Shown here: piece by piece, positions 34,130 to 46,228 of the stretch
How the letters are laid out: each line of letters starts with the position of its first letter
Position numbering within the stretch: the stretch's first letter is position 1
NCBI GenBank assembly: GCA_963277665.1
Contig: OY728123.1
Span: forward strand, 627,314,915-627,378,914
DNA from: Viscum album
Taxonomy: Eukaryota; Streptophyta; Magnoliopsida; Santalales; Viscaceae
DNA length: 64,000 nt
Direction: 5' to 3'
The notes under the pieces: generated by a model
Databases searched by the model: none
What the model was told of the DNA's origin: nothing
What the model saw: the letters and a program-made list of their open reading frames with translations, nothing else
Translations under genes and position numbers: made by a program

Positions 34130-35200
34130 TTGTAGAAGAAAGAATGTGTGTTGCAGAAAAAGGTATTGTTGGTTCAGAAGGGTAACTTTCCTAATTGTAA
34201 TGTTGCAAATGATTGTGTTTTGAGGTTTGTGAAAAGATTATGTGTGCCTTGTGATTCACAGATGACGAATGAGTTGGTATGTGAAGCTCATTGGTCTCTG
34301 TTTTCAGTTCATCCTTGTAATACTAAGATGTATAGAGCACTTTGAGAGTGTTACTGGTGGGATGGAAGGAAAATAGATTTTTCTGATTTTATAGTGATGT
34401 GTTTGACTTGTTAGCAGGTTAATGAAGAGCACAAGTTATCGATAGGGATTCTTCAGTATTTTCCAATGGAAGAGTGGAAATGGGAAAATATTTCCACATT
34501 CTTTGTTGTGGTATAACCGAAGACATCTCGAGGTAATAATGAAATCTGGGTCATAGTTGATAGATTGACTAAATCTGCTCATTTCATTCCAATTTGAGAT
34601 ACATTGTCTCTAGATCAACTTGCTCAGTTTTTTGTAAAAGGGATAGTTAGGATGTATGGAGTTACCCTTTCCATTATATCTGACAGTGATCCCAGGTTTA
34701 CTTATAACTTTTGAAAAGGCCTTCAGATATTGATGTGTACTGATTTAAATAATAGTATAGCTTATCATCTTCAATCCAATGGGTATTCAGAATGAAAAAT
34801 TCATACCTTGGAGGATATGTTACGTGCTTGTTCACTGGATTACTAGGGAATTTGGGACCAACAACATTCTTTGGTTGAATTTTCATATAATAACAGTTTT
34901 CATTCTAGTATACAGATGGATCCATTTAATACATTATATAGAAAGTGTTGTTGAACTCTAGTTTTTTTGAATGAAGTATGTTAAAGGAAGCTGGTGGGAA
35001 AAGAATTGGTAGAAGAGATGGCAGAAAAAGTTCAGTTGATTCAAAATCACATGAGAACAGCTCATATTAGATAGAAACATTATGCATATAACCAAAGAAA
35101 GGACATTTCCTTTGAGAGAGGTGATCATGTCTTTCTCAATGTTCTCCATGGAAAAGTGTGATGCATTTTGGTATAAAGGGAAAGTTGAGACCGAGGTTCA
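34130..35200 (+). pseudogene. Element B integrase
   Basis: Integrase inserts the cDNA. The N-terminal zinc region is seen as C-E-A-H-W-S-L-F-S-V-H-P at about 34283-34318, and C-L-T-C near 34400-34412 where a stop follows. The catalytic core has V-D-R-L-T-K-S-A-H-F at about 34558-34587 (first Asp kept), S-D-S-D-P-R-F at 34679-34699 (second Asp kept, codon 34682-34684), and the G-x-S-E box near 34780-34795 (Glu kept). So the D-D-E triad is legible, but at least five stops or frameshifts break the gene. The core continues to about 35150 with recognisable C-terminal text. Confidence 0.88.
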
Positions 35201-35364
35201 TTAGACCGTATGAAATCCTAGAGAAAAATGAATCAGTTGCATACAGAGGGGCTTTACCTCCATGTTTATCCTAGGTAAACAATGATTTTCATGTTTTGAT
35301 GTTGGGAAATTATATACCAGATCTGTCTCATGTTTTCAGCCTAGAGGTAGTTCAGTTAGAAGAG

Positions 35365-35526
35365 AATCTCTCTTATAAAGAACAACCCGTCCATATTATT
35401 GACCGTAGAGAGAAATTTTTGCTAAATAAGGTAATTCACCAGGTAACGGTTATGCGGAAAAAAAATGGATGAAGATGCAACTTCTAATCTCCAAATGGTA
35501 TGAGGGATAAATACCCACACTTATTT
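35365..35526 (+). pseudogene. Element B chromodomain (pol C-terminus)
   Basis: A chromodomain on integrase guides chromoviruses to particular chromatin. Readable text: Y-K-E-Q-P-V-H-I-I-D-R then L-N-K-V-I at about 35374-35436, and after a frameshift M-R-D-K-Y-P-H-L-F at 35500-35526. This ending is typical of plant Tekay/Del pol proteins and is the main reason for the lineage call. The polypurine tract follows within 40 bp. Confidence 0.8.
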
Positions 35527-35562
35527 TGATAAGTGAATATAAATTGAAAGGATTGAATTTCC

Positions 35563-35577
35563 AAAGGGGGGGGAGGA
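35563..35577 (+). other. Polypurine tract of element B
   Basis: AAAGGGGGGGGAGGA directly abuts the 3' LTR start TGTAACATCC. It is uninterrupted purine. Confidence 0.9.
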
Positions 35578-38500
35578 TGTAACATCCTAGGTAAATGAAG
35601 AATAATATATTTTCATATTTATTAATATTTTTTAAATAAATATTAATTTTAATTTAAATGGTTTTCTATGTTTGAAATCACACCCGATACACAACAACGG
35701 GTTTCTTTGAAATCATACATTACGCACTAATAATATAATATTATTATTTTAAATGGTAGTTTACTCCTAGACGTAATATTGGTGGGAATAAAGAAGACTA
35801 ACTACAATATGACTATACATTTTTTTAAAATGTATTTACATTTAAACAATAAAAGTAATAGGCTTAAAAATGTGATTGAATCTAATTTTTATCATATATT
35901 ACTTTAAAAGGTCGATTTATCGCATTTTGATGGAGAACCCTCATTAAATACAGCTTTGGTCACATTAATATGTTATATTTGACAAATTAAAATTACTATT
36001 TAGATTTGGATCATCACAATGTACTTTGGGTAATGTTATGGTATTTTTCTGATAAAATTCAATTTTAATGAATTTTGAATAATACTGTATTTTAATTCAA
36101 AAGTGTCTTCTAATATAATTTATTTATAAGGATATATTATCTTTTAAATTGGTTTTAAAATATAATTAAATTATATTTTTACCATTTAATCCAATTTTGG
36201 TCATTTTAATTAATTTCACTTTGAATTTGGACATAAACAAGTGTCGATGTTTTTATAGTTATTGTTTCATAAAAAAACATGATATTTGTTTTAACAACGG
36301 GAAATAATTTTAAATTAATTAATGAAACTTGTATGTTTATAATTTGGTAAAATAGATATAATTTTTGAATTCAAAATATCAAATATATCTTAGGATGATT
36401 TTTTTTGTATTTTCTTGAAAAACATCAATTTTTTATGAATAGTGAAACCACCTGGTATTAGTTATAAAAAAATGGCTTTTTCATTTAAATTAAATTTGAC
36501 CACTTCTGTGAACTGAATTTCTAAAATATGAAATACATGGTTTTTATTAGTCAGTAAAATTTGGATCAATAAATGAAAATAATTGGTTGTGAATAGTAAC
36601 ATTTGAATTTTATTTACCGCAGTTAAAGGTAAATAGGGTAATTCAAGGTAAAAGAATATTATAATAATTAAAAATTTCCATAGATCTTGTCCTAACCTTA
36701 TTGGTTGAGTAATAGCCGACTATTGTAATCCTTTGGTCTATTTTGGGACCCCATGGATCCACTTATGAATGATAATGACTCTTTAATTTAATTAACATAA
36801 TGTAAAGACAAAAATGACACAAACAAATATCTCTCTGTAAATTAATTTTTAAATTGTGTTATACAAGATATATTTTTTACTATAAATATTCATTGTAAAG
36901 ATAAAAAATTTCCTACATCATGGTACTATTTTATAATTTTTAGATATCTAATAAATTAAAAATATTTATGACATAATAATGATGAAATATTGACCTCATT
37001 AATAAATGATTTAAATAAATAAGATTATAATGATTTAAATATTATCCAAAACCTTTCCAATTTCTATTTTATGATATTATTTAGACTATGAGTCATCTTA
37101 TATTCCACCTTAATGATTTTTGGACCTTTAGAAACTGAATATATGTTTATAATAAAATAATAATTTCACACTTTCCTAAAGTGCCCTCCCCCCCTTATAA
37201 AAAGCTCTCACTAATTACTCATTCCACACACCTCTCAAGACCCTTTTATCATCCAAACTCTTCCCTATTAATCTTACTACATACCAATCATCCACATAGA
37301 ATCTTTACATCAGTCAAAAGTCACTTCAATAATTCCTAGAGTTTCAAACAAAGGAAGTTACCAAAATTAAAGGTAATCGTTTCTCTTAAATTTGTTTTTT
37401 TTAATTTTTCTTATTTTACTTCACCAACCCCTAAAATATTTTTATTCCCCTATTTTATAACAACAACAGTATCCAAAATATACAATAATTTTGTTATGAT
37501 ATGGATTCGAACAACACTTACACACACCTTCACATAATTGTTGAAGAACATAATGTTTCTGTGGATGGCAAACTAACACCTCACGAAACGATGATTGTTC
37601 GATTATCTCATAACACCTCTCAATGTGGCCATTAAGATGACACTATATTTATATATGATATATATTATGTTTATGTTTTATTTATGATTATGAATTATCT
37701 ATTTATATCATACCTTTATGGTTTCCATAATGGGTAAACGCGATAATTTCATTTGAGGAAGTGCGAACTACCGCCCCCTCAAAGTCATATGACTCGTTAA
37801 TGCCATATGTGGGACCTATAAAGGATTGATTTAATTATATTATATGATATTATACAGAAATAATAATATAACAATTTATTATTATATTTTAATTCCATTA
37901 AAATAAGAAATATAAATGGAAGTAGCATTTATGTGTACGTACGACTTACCATCTCCATGAACGGTGCATTTCATTTCATACAACCAAATGTTATGTATAA
38001 TTATAAATAAATTTATATATTGGATATATATGATATATATGATATCTAAATCATGACTATCATTCTGTATATAACGATCTTTTGACAATGTAAACAACTT
38101 GTAACTATATGGTGATCATTTGTGACTCAAGTGCCAAATATCGAAAAAACAAAAATTATTAAGTTGAATGATTACATAATGTTTATAACAATGTAATAAG
38201 TGATATAAAAGGAATAATAAACATGAAAAAGGTTCCTAATCAAGTATAAATTAACTATAGTTTATTATTCAGGAGATTAAAGAACGATAGAGTTAAGTCA
38301 GACATGAGGCAAGGGACTTCTTCTCAATCTCCTTTCATCGAGGAATATTTTGTTCTAATACATGAATTTCGTTTCTACGGTGTAAAAACACATTGACTTT
38401 TACTTTTATTCAAAAGGAATATTTTCTTTATGAATAGTTTTACTAAACAAAAAAAGGAATTTTTTTAACGTAAGTGGTGACAATGACCTTTTCAGCCACC

Positions 38501-39407
38501 ACGAGTATTATTTGATCTTTGGTTTCCTTAACAAGTCGTAATGTTTTTAAAAGGAAAATAAATAACATATAATCTTTTACATATTTTGGTATTGAAAATT
38601 GTTTTGATAATGGATTTGTTATGTCAATATAACTATGGTATATATTTTGATTTAAATGTGGAAATGTTTTTTTACATTATATATGTTGTATGTGTTATGA
38701 TTTTATAATGGTACTTGGACATTTGACGGGTGGTTACATGATAAACCAAACTATGGGTGGTGTCGTGATAAACTAGGAAGGGTGGTTACGTTATAACCTC
38801 CAATGAATTGGGTATGGGAGTTGTCTGTATGGCTATTCAATTAGTGATATGTGTGGAAGTTGACCATATGGTTATTCCATTTAAGAATGTTTATGTCCCA
38901 CGTTTCCTTTATATGTTATGTGTTCTTAATATGGGGTTTATGGAAAAAATTTAGTTACAAAAGGGTAAGTAATAATCTTTTATTTATTAAAGAGTATTTA
39001 CTACTTTGTAAAGGTGAAAAGTATTACTTATGATAAAAATTCATGGTTTACTTATTGGTTGTAAAAAACTAACGGTTTTCCTTCTTTTTGTTTCACTTAC
39101 TGAGCTTTTTATCCTCATCCGATGTTTTTGAAATGTTTTTTATAGAACATAATGTGAACTAGGTTCAAGTATGGGTTCAGGGAAAAGTCAGGTTGTTTTA
39201 AACAAGGAACTATATGTGAATCTTTTTTCAAGAGTTTTTATTTTGTGAAAAAAATGGGAACATGGTAGATTTGTCTACATGTATTATTCAAGTCTTAATG
39301 TATATGTTATGGCCTAATTCTCTAAAACTAAAAAAATGAAAAGATCCTAAATGTGAATTATTTGTTTAATTCAAGATTACATAATGTTTTAAGGTCGTGC
39401 CCTTATA
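35578..39407 (+). repeat. Element B, 3' LTR (3.8 kb)
   Basis: It matches 27092-30924 block for block: TATA box 37194-37204, conserved downstream block 37540-37640, C-rich block 37758-37825, hairpin 37914-37977 (middle stem partly lost), 36-nt box 38273-38308 (GC for GT at the donor) and short array 38725-38880. It ends GCCCTTATA. Confidence 0.9.
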
Positions 39408-40370
39408 TTAGATCTGTCTGATCAATCACATTGGAACATGCCAGTAGCGGAGCATTTCATGCGGCAACGTCCCCTGTCGTTTAGAGGATCATCTAACCCA
39501 GTGCTATCTGAAGGGTGGATTAAAGCACGGAAATGCCTTTTGATGCCATGGGGTGTTCAGAACATCAAATGGTTTGTCTTTATGTTTACCATTTTGAAGG
39601 AGAATCTAATCAGTGGTGGTCGATGGTGAAAAATATTCAGAATAGTGAGGAGATTGATACTATTGATTGGAATGAATTCAATTGTCTGTTTCTTGAGAAA
39701 TATTTTCCCAAGGTGGTTCGACTTAGGATGGAAAAAAATTCATGGAATTGAGGCAGGAGGATGAATTAGTGGCTACATAGGAAGAAATGTTCACTCGACT
39801 AGGAAGGTATGATCCAAATTTCATCTGAGTTCTAGATAGTAATTTAAATCAGTTTTTTCAGTACTAAAGTCGTGATATTTAATGCATTAGCCTCTTGTGA
39901 ATTCAAAATCGTTGAGATAATTTTCAGATGTGCGTAGAAGGTTGAAGTGGATTATTTTCATGATTAGGTGTTCTAAGAGAGTAATCAAAAGAGGAGGTCA
40001 AATTGGAAGGAAAAGGGAAACAACTTATCAATGAAGCATGGATGTAAGAAAATTAAATATCAATCTTGTGAGAATTTTGGTAAAATGCATCCTGAAATTT
40101 TTTATCAAGGTCTGGAAAGTGATTCAGGTGTGGAATGTCTGGTTATATTTCTCATAACTGTAATGAAGTTAATCAAGCAGGCAATGAAAAGACTGCATTA
40201 AGATGTTTTATGAGAAATGAAATGGGTCATTATGAAAATTAGTGTCCAACGAAGAACTCAACTGAGGTAAAGTTGTCTGACTACAAGCAAAAAGGGGTAG
40301 TGAAATTCTTTGCAACTACTTTAGCAGATGTTGGGCCATTGAATGAAGTAGTATGGGGTACACTATTTTT
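39408..40370 (+). pseudogene. Element O gag, second part
   Basis: It resumes the O gag after the B insertion. The frame 39438-39629 starts with the family phrase F-M-R-Q-R-P. A frameshift near 39535 moves the D-A-M-G-C-S-E-H-Q text into another frame (39533-39751), which continues Y-H-F-E-G-E, W-W-S-M-V-K-N and K-Y-F-P-K-V-V-R-L-R-M-E-K. Knuckles at 40070-40255: the first has Phe for its second Cys. The second has TGA for its first Cys, exactly as in element B, but otherwise keeps C-G-M-S-G-Y-I-S-H-N-C. The third has a stop before its last Cys. Confidence 0.85.
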
Positions 40371-40890
40371 TATTCACATTATTCTAATTTTTTGTTTGAT
40401 AGAGGGTATACACATTCACTCATTTTTGATAAGTTTTATTGTATGGTTTTAATTCCATCTCCATATATGAATCATGAAATTATTGTAAATACATTGGGAG
40501 GAAATGATGATACATAAATAAATTATAAGAAACTTCCTGTCCTTGTGTACAAAATGAATCTACCTGCAAAACTTATTGTTTTGCCTCTAGTAGAGTTTGA
40601 CGTTACTTTGGGCATGGATATGCTTTTCTGTTTATCATGCAATGATTGACTGCAGAGCTAAAAATGTTTCTTTTTAGAATGAATTTCAGTTTCTGTATAA
40701 TAATGAACCCTTAATTTTGATAAAATATTAGGATTTTGAGAAACTCATAAAAGAAGCAAATGAATGTTACCCTGCACATATTCTTTAAAACAAAGGAACC
40801 TTTCAGATTAATGATATGCCAGTGGTAATTGAGTATCATGATGTTCTTTCTAGTGATATTCCAAGTATAATAACTGATATCGATGTTGAA
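40371..40890 (+). pseudogene. Element O protease
   Basis: The region matches the protease of element B. The active-site loop is not clearly readable (about 40395-40430). The C-terminal landmark reads F-D-V-T-L-G-M-D at about 40597-40620, followed by a frameshift that destroys the W-L of the usual G-M-D-W-L. It is followed by the linker to RT with V-V-I-E-Y type text. Inactive. Confidence 0.75.
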
Positions 40891-41640
40891 TTTAATGACG
40901 ACTTAGTTCCTGATGCTAATCCAATTTCAAAATCCCCTAATCGAATGGCTCAAATTGAACTTTTAGAGTTTAATAAGAATTTCCATGAGTTATAAGATAA
41001 TGGTTTCATTCGACCTAGAACATCACAATGGGGTGCTTCAGTGTTATTTGTTAAAAATAAAGACAGTTTAATGAGAATCTTCCTTGATCATAAAGTATTT
41101 AATAACATCACTATTAAGAACAATTATCCTTTTCCTCATATCGATTATTTTTTTCATCAGCTCTAGTGTGCTCAGTATTTATCGAAGATTGACTTGAGGT
41201 CAGGGTATAATAAGTTAAAATAAAAGTAAGAAGAAATTCTATAGAACACATTTCATACTAGATATGGCCACTATGAATTTTCAGATATACCTTTTTGGAT
41301 AACCAAGGAACCAGGTGTATTCATGGATATTAGGAATAGAATTTTCTATTAGTTCTTGGATAAGATCGTGGTTGTGTTTATTGATAATATTTTTGTTTAT
41401 TATAAAATTAATGAACACAAAAGTAATTTAAGGGTTCTTTTGCAATCCTTTAAAGAAAAAATATTATATGGGAAATTGAGAAAATGTGATTTTTGGTTAC
41501 AAAAAATTTCTTTCCATGGACACATTGTTTCAATAAATTGTATAATCGTTGATCCTGCTAAAAATGGTTGTTGAAGAATGTACAAGACCCAAAAATATAA
41601 CAGAGATCCGTAGTTCTCAGGAAATAACATGTTATTACCA
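40891..41640 (+). pseudogene. Element O reverse transcriptase
   Basis: Landmarks: N-R-M-A-Q-I-E-L-L near 40939-40968, G-F-I-R-P-R-T-S near 41002-41028, V-K-N-K near 41050-41063, F-P-H-I-D-Y-F-F near 41131-41155. S-K-I-D-L-R-S-G-Y near 41182-41209 keeps the first catalytic Asp that element B has lost. The catalytic box reads F-I-D-N (41377-41388), so the second Asp is Asn, whereas in B the first of the pair is changed. The open piece 41356-41574 carries the text after the box and a shifted thumb. Several stops upstream (41171, 41221) also disable it. Confidence 0.88.
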
Positions 41641-41739
41641 AAATTTTGTTGAAATGTTTTCATTGTTATCTAATCCAATGACTATGTTAACTTGAAAAGG
41701 TGTTAATTTCTTTTTATAAAAATAATGTGGTGATTGGTT

Positions 41740-42160
41740 TCAGGAATGGAATGGACGATTGGTTATTTCTCATGTTTTTTCACTGTCATCCAGAAATGGT
41801 GAGTTTATTATCTTCAGTGATGGTTTAATGAATGGAATTGGTTGTGTCATAATACAGTGTGATCATTCAATTTCTTATCCTCATATCATTTGAGGCCAAA
41901 TGAGATAAATTATCCTACAAATGATTTGGAATTAATTTCTGTTGCTTTTTTCTTTAAAAATATGGAGGCAACATCTGTATGGATGAAAATGTGAAATATA
42001 TACTGACCACAAATGATTGAAGTATATATTTACTCAAATGTGATTAAACAAGTGACAGAGGGGATGGTTATAATTAATCATGTATTATGATTTCAGGATC
42101 CATTATAATCAAGGAAAGGAAAATAGTGTGGCCGATTCTCGGAGTTGAAAGAGTAATGAT
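41740..42160 (+). pseudogene. Element O RNase H
   Basis: The core R-N-G-E-F-I-I-F-S-D-G with G-I-G-C-V-I near 41792-41855 keeps the first Asp. The N-Y-P-T-N-D-L-E-L stretch (about 41910-41936) is intact, where element B has a deletion. The C-terminal part (Q-R-G-W-L, Y-Y-D, H-Y-N-Q-G-K-E) at 42055-42125 is interrupted by stops. Same order as element B. Confidence 0.8.
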
Positions 42161-42319
42161 ACCTTAGAAATGCTATTATTGGAATGAGATCCATTGATTT
42201 TTGATTTGATAAAATTTGGAATAGAATTTTTAGTGTAAGAAGTTCATATGTTTTGTTTTAGGTTTCAATATAATCATCCATAAGAGTCACAATTAAGAAA
42301 GTGAAGAAAAATGACAGCG

Positions 42320-43380
42320 AGTTGTAGAAAAAAGAAGAATTGATTCAGAAGGGTATGTTACATATGTTTAATATTGATAGAGACTGTGCTATGATATTTG
42401 TAAAGAGATTATGTGTGCCTTTTGATTCACAGTTGAATAATATGTTGTTATGTGAAGCTCATAGTTCTCTATTTTCAGTTCATCCTGGCAGTAGTAAGAT
42501 GTACATAGATCTTCAGGAGTATTACTGGGGGGATGGAATGAAGAGATATATTGATGACTTTACAATGAGGTGTTTAACTTATCAACAGGTTAAAATATAG
42601 AGGAAGATAACAAAAGGTAGGATTCATTATTTATAGGATCCAGAGAATAAATTAAAAAATGTGTCCATATATTTAATCATGGAATTACCAAGGACATCTC
42701 GAGGTAACAATGCAATTTGGGGTATTGTTGATCGATTGACTGAATCTTCTCATTTCCTTCCTATTCAAGATACATTGTCTCTAGATAAGTTTTCTCTGTT
42801 GTATGTTAAATAGATAGGTAGGTATCATGGTTTTCCCTTCTCCATTGTATCAAATTGTGATCCGAGGATTACTTATAACTTTTGGGAAGGCCTTCAAAAT
42901 TCATTGGTTACTGAATTAAATTTTAGAACATATTTTCATCCCGAATTTGATGGGAAGTTAGAACAAACAATTAATAATTTGGATGATATTCTATGTGCTT
43001 ATTCAATAGACTACCTAGGAAGTCATGACCAACATCTTCCTTTGTTTTTATTTTCTTATAAAACTTTTCATTACATTATATTGATGTCTTTGTTTAAGGC
43101 ATTATATGGAAAATAGTGTCAAACTGCCGCTTTTGGGGATAAAGTAGGTGAAGGGAAGCCGATGGGACAAGAATTGATAGAAGAGATGGTAGGGAGAGTC
43201 CAGTTGATTTAGAATCACTTGAGAACAGCTCAAAGCAGGTTGAAATTTTATGCGAATAACTATAGGAAGGTTATTTCTTTTGAAGTAGGTGATCATGTAT
43301 TTCTCAATGTTTATCCATGTAAAAGAGTGATATGTCTTTGCAATAAGCGACAATTGAGTCTCAAGTATTGGATGCTATGA
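42320..43380 (+). pseudogene. Element O integrase
   Basis: The zinc region, C-E-A-H-S-S-L-F-S-V-H-P-G at about 42452-42490 and C-L-T-Y near 42568-42580, has its final Cys changed to Tyr. In the core, V-D-R-L-T-E keeps the first Asp (near 42730). The second lies in S-N-C-D-P-R where Asn (42853-42855) replaces the catalytic Asp. The third box F-H-P-E-F-D-G-K-L-E keeps Glu (near 42940-42965). The frame 42340-42600 is open across the zinc region; stops follow at 42598 and near 42810. The open stretch 42904-43116 is the end of the core. Confidence 0.88.
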
Positions 43381-43528
43381 AAAACTAGGTAATTTTGGAT
43401 CAGTTCTCAACAAGTTGTCATTACCTCCATGTTTTTTCCAGGTACAAAATATGGATCATGTTTCAATGTGGGAAAGAATTTTTTGGATCCATCTCTTTTT
43501 GTGAGTCTAGAGGTAGTTCAATTGGAAG

Positions 43529-43690
43529 ACAATATTTCTTATAAGGGTCAATCGGTCCAGAATCCTGACCGAGGAGAGAAATTTGTGTGGAATAAGGAAA
43601 TTCATTAGGTAAAGGTTTTTTTTGGAAAAACCATATGGTTGATGAGGGAATGTGGTAATATAAAAAAAATATAAGGTATAAATACCTATA
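43529..43690 (+). pseudogene. Element O chromodomain
   Basis: Readable remnant: Y-K-G-Q-S-V-Q then D-R-G-E-K-F and W-N-K-E-I-H at about 43540-43606, a stop, then V-K-V-F-F. It aligns with 35365-35450 of element B. The terminal M-R-D-K-Y-P phrase is decayed. It sits 60 bp before the polypurine tract. Confidence 0.7.
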
Positions 43691-43736
43691 TTTATTTGAT
43701 AAGTTAATAAAATTGTTAGGACGCAATTTCCTAATG

Positions 43737-43746
43737 TTGGGAAGGA
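43737..43746 (+). other. Polypurine tract of element O (decayed)
   Basis: TTGGGAAGGA abuts the 3' LTR. It is shorter than in element B and preceded by T. Confidence 0.7.
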
Positions 43747-44680
43747 TGTAAAATCTCAGGTAAAAAAAGTAAGACATTTCATATTTTTTAATATTTGTGA
43801 ATTAAATATTAATTTTACATTAAACGGTATTCTATTTTCTATGGTGTACTCATTACGCAACAATGTGTGTCTTTGAAATCTTACGTTTCTCATAGTGTTC
43901 AGTAATACAGAAAAATAATAATATAATATTATTTTATTAAATGGTAGTTAACACATTGCAGTTGTATTGGAATGAATGAAAATAAATAAAACAAATATGA
44001 TTAGACATGTTTATTAAATTATTTTACATTTATCAAATAAATATTTATATGATTAATATGTGATTGAATCCAATTTTATGCATAAATACTCTAATATTTT
44101 TTAAAACGTCGATTTACAGACTTTTAATAGAGAAACCTTTTAAAATATTGTTTTTTTCAATTTTATATTTTATATTTTATAAAATGAACTTCGTTTATAG
44201 AAGTGGGACATTGAAATTTACTTTGGTTAAGAATTTTGTATTTTTTCTAATAAATATCATTTTTAATGAATAGTGAAAACTACTGTATTTTAATTCAAAA
44301 ATGTCTTTTAATATAATTTATTAATATGGTTATATTATTATTTTAAATGGTTTTATAGTTTAATTAGATTATATTTTTTCCATTTAATCTAATGTTGGTC
44401 TTCGTAAGTATTTTCACTTTGAAATTGGAAATGATCTAGTGTCAATATTTTGTTAATTATTATTTCTTAAAAAACACCATTTTTGTTTTGACATCAGGAG
44501 TTAATTTTAAATTACTTTCATCCAATCCTGTGTTTTGAATTTGGAAAAATTGATTCCATATTTGGAATCAAGATTTCCAAATTCTATAAATATGAAACTT
44601 TTATATTTAGAAATAATGAATATTTACTTCAGAAAATATTTAATTTTCCATGGTTTAAAGGTAAATATAGTAAATAATTA

Positions 44681-44713
44681 AGCACACATGGAGCACACAT
44701 GGAGCACACATGG
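44681..44713. repeat. 11-bp minisatellite, three units
   Basis: AGCACACATGG occurs three times head to tail. It is absent from the partner LTR at the corresponding place (near 24090-24130), so it arose after insertion. Confidence 0.85.
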
Positions 44714-45833
44714 GAGTGATAATTACACTTCATACTAATTAATTTAAAGTAAAGACAAAAAGGAAATTAACAGTTATCTTATAGTAAAAAAACATTTATA
44801 TGGGGTTATATAATTTATTTTATAGACTATAACTATTCATTTAAAATATTAAATTATTTTCTATATCATTTTATTTTATTTATAATTTATAGACATCAAA
44901 TAAATAAAATTATTTTCGACACTATGATGATGTACTGATTACCATATTAATGAATGATTTAAATAAATTAGATTATAAAATATAAAAAACTATTCAAATC
45001 CTATACAATTATTATTGTATGATTTTATTTCTAACAACAGCCATCTAATATTCAAATTTAATTTGTTTTGGATCTTTTGAAAATGAAAATCAGTTTATAA
45101 TAAAATAATATTTTCAAACATTCCTAAAGAGCCCCTCCTCTCCCTTATAAAAAGCCATATTCTCTAACCCATTAATCACACATCTCAAGCCCCTTGTCTC
45201 ATCAAAACTCAGCCAAATTAATCTCCATACATCCCGTTATTTCCTTTAGAAGCCTTACCTTAGGTATAAGTCACTTCAAGGATGCTTTTTTGGTTCAAAC
45301 CAAAGGGAGTTACCTGATTTAAAGGTAACATCTTCTCCTAAGATCATTTCTTTTATTTGACTTATCCAACCCCCTAAACTCTCTTTATTTCTTTATTTTA
45401 TAACAACCCCTGTACCCTCAAAATAATATGTTTTTTTATGATAAGGATTCAAACAAAACTTCTATGCACCTCCATCTAATGGATACGAACATACTTTTCT
45501 ATGATTGACAATCTACTACCTCACGAAACGATGAATGATCAAATATCTCCAACCACCTATCATGGCGGCCATTATTATGTAATTTTATTTATCAGTATTT
45601 TTAATTAATATCATATATTTATTGTTTCCATATTGGGTGAATACAATAACTTCATTTGAGTAAGTGCAGACTTCCGCCCCTCAAAGATATATGACTCGTT
45701 CATACCATACATGGAACATATGAAAAATGGTATTAATTAAATTATGTAACGTATATAAAATATGATATTATAATGGAAGAATAATATACTTATGTATAAT
45801 TTGGTATTAATTACTTTTAAAATGAATAAAAAT

Positions 45834-45897
45834 TAAATGGATGAAGCACTCATTCAAACGTACGGCTTACCGTCTCTATGAACGGTGAATTTTATTT
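45834..45897 (+). promoter_or_regulatory. Conserved hairpin in element O 3' LTR
   Basis: The inner ACGG-CTTA-CCGT stem is perfect; the middle and outer stems are partly decayed. The partner copy in the 5' LTR is at 25284-25347. Confidence 0.65.
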
Positions 45898-46192
45898 TCA
45901 TATATCCAAATGATATGGACTATTATAAATACATATATATTATATATATATACTATATATGAAATATATATATTGAATATCATTCTAGAGATAATTTAAT
46001 TTCGACCACATGGAGATTTTTTAATTATAATAAGTTCATTTTTAACTCAAGTTTCGAACATCGACAAAATGTCCGATATAAAGTCAAATAATTAACTAAT
46101 TGTTATTGGAAGGTAGTAAGTGATATAAAATGAATAATAGACATGAAAAAGTATCTTATGCAGTTATAAATTAACTTATATTTATTATTTAG

Positions 46193-46228
46193 GAAATTAA
46201 ATAATGAACGGGTCATGTCGGACACGAG
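46193..46228 (+). other. 36-nt splice-like box, element O 3' LTR
   Basis: TTTATTATTTAG precedes it and GTAAGGGAC follows. Length is exactly 36 nt as in the other LTRs, despite many substitutions inside. Confidence 0.5.

Larger units (their letters stand above)
27092..39407 (+). mobile_element. Inner element B: Tekay-like chromovirus, full length, decayed
   Basis: Near-equal LTRs (27092-30924, 3833 bp; 35578-39407, 3830 bp) surround 4653 bp coding, in order, for gag, protease, RT, RNase H, integrase and chromodomain. It is inserted in gag of element O in the same orientation. The target duplication is not clean: TTTTA (27087-27091) against TATTA or TTAGA (from 39403 or 39408, depending on where the LTR is held to end). 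In-frame stops and frameshifts occur in every gene. Confidence 0.92.

Noticed and set aside
34698..35149. Antisense frames inside the B integrase
   Set aside because: They are shadows of the integrase coding strand; the plus strand carries recognisable integrase motifs.
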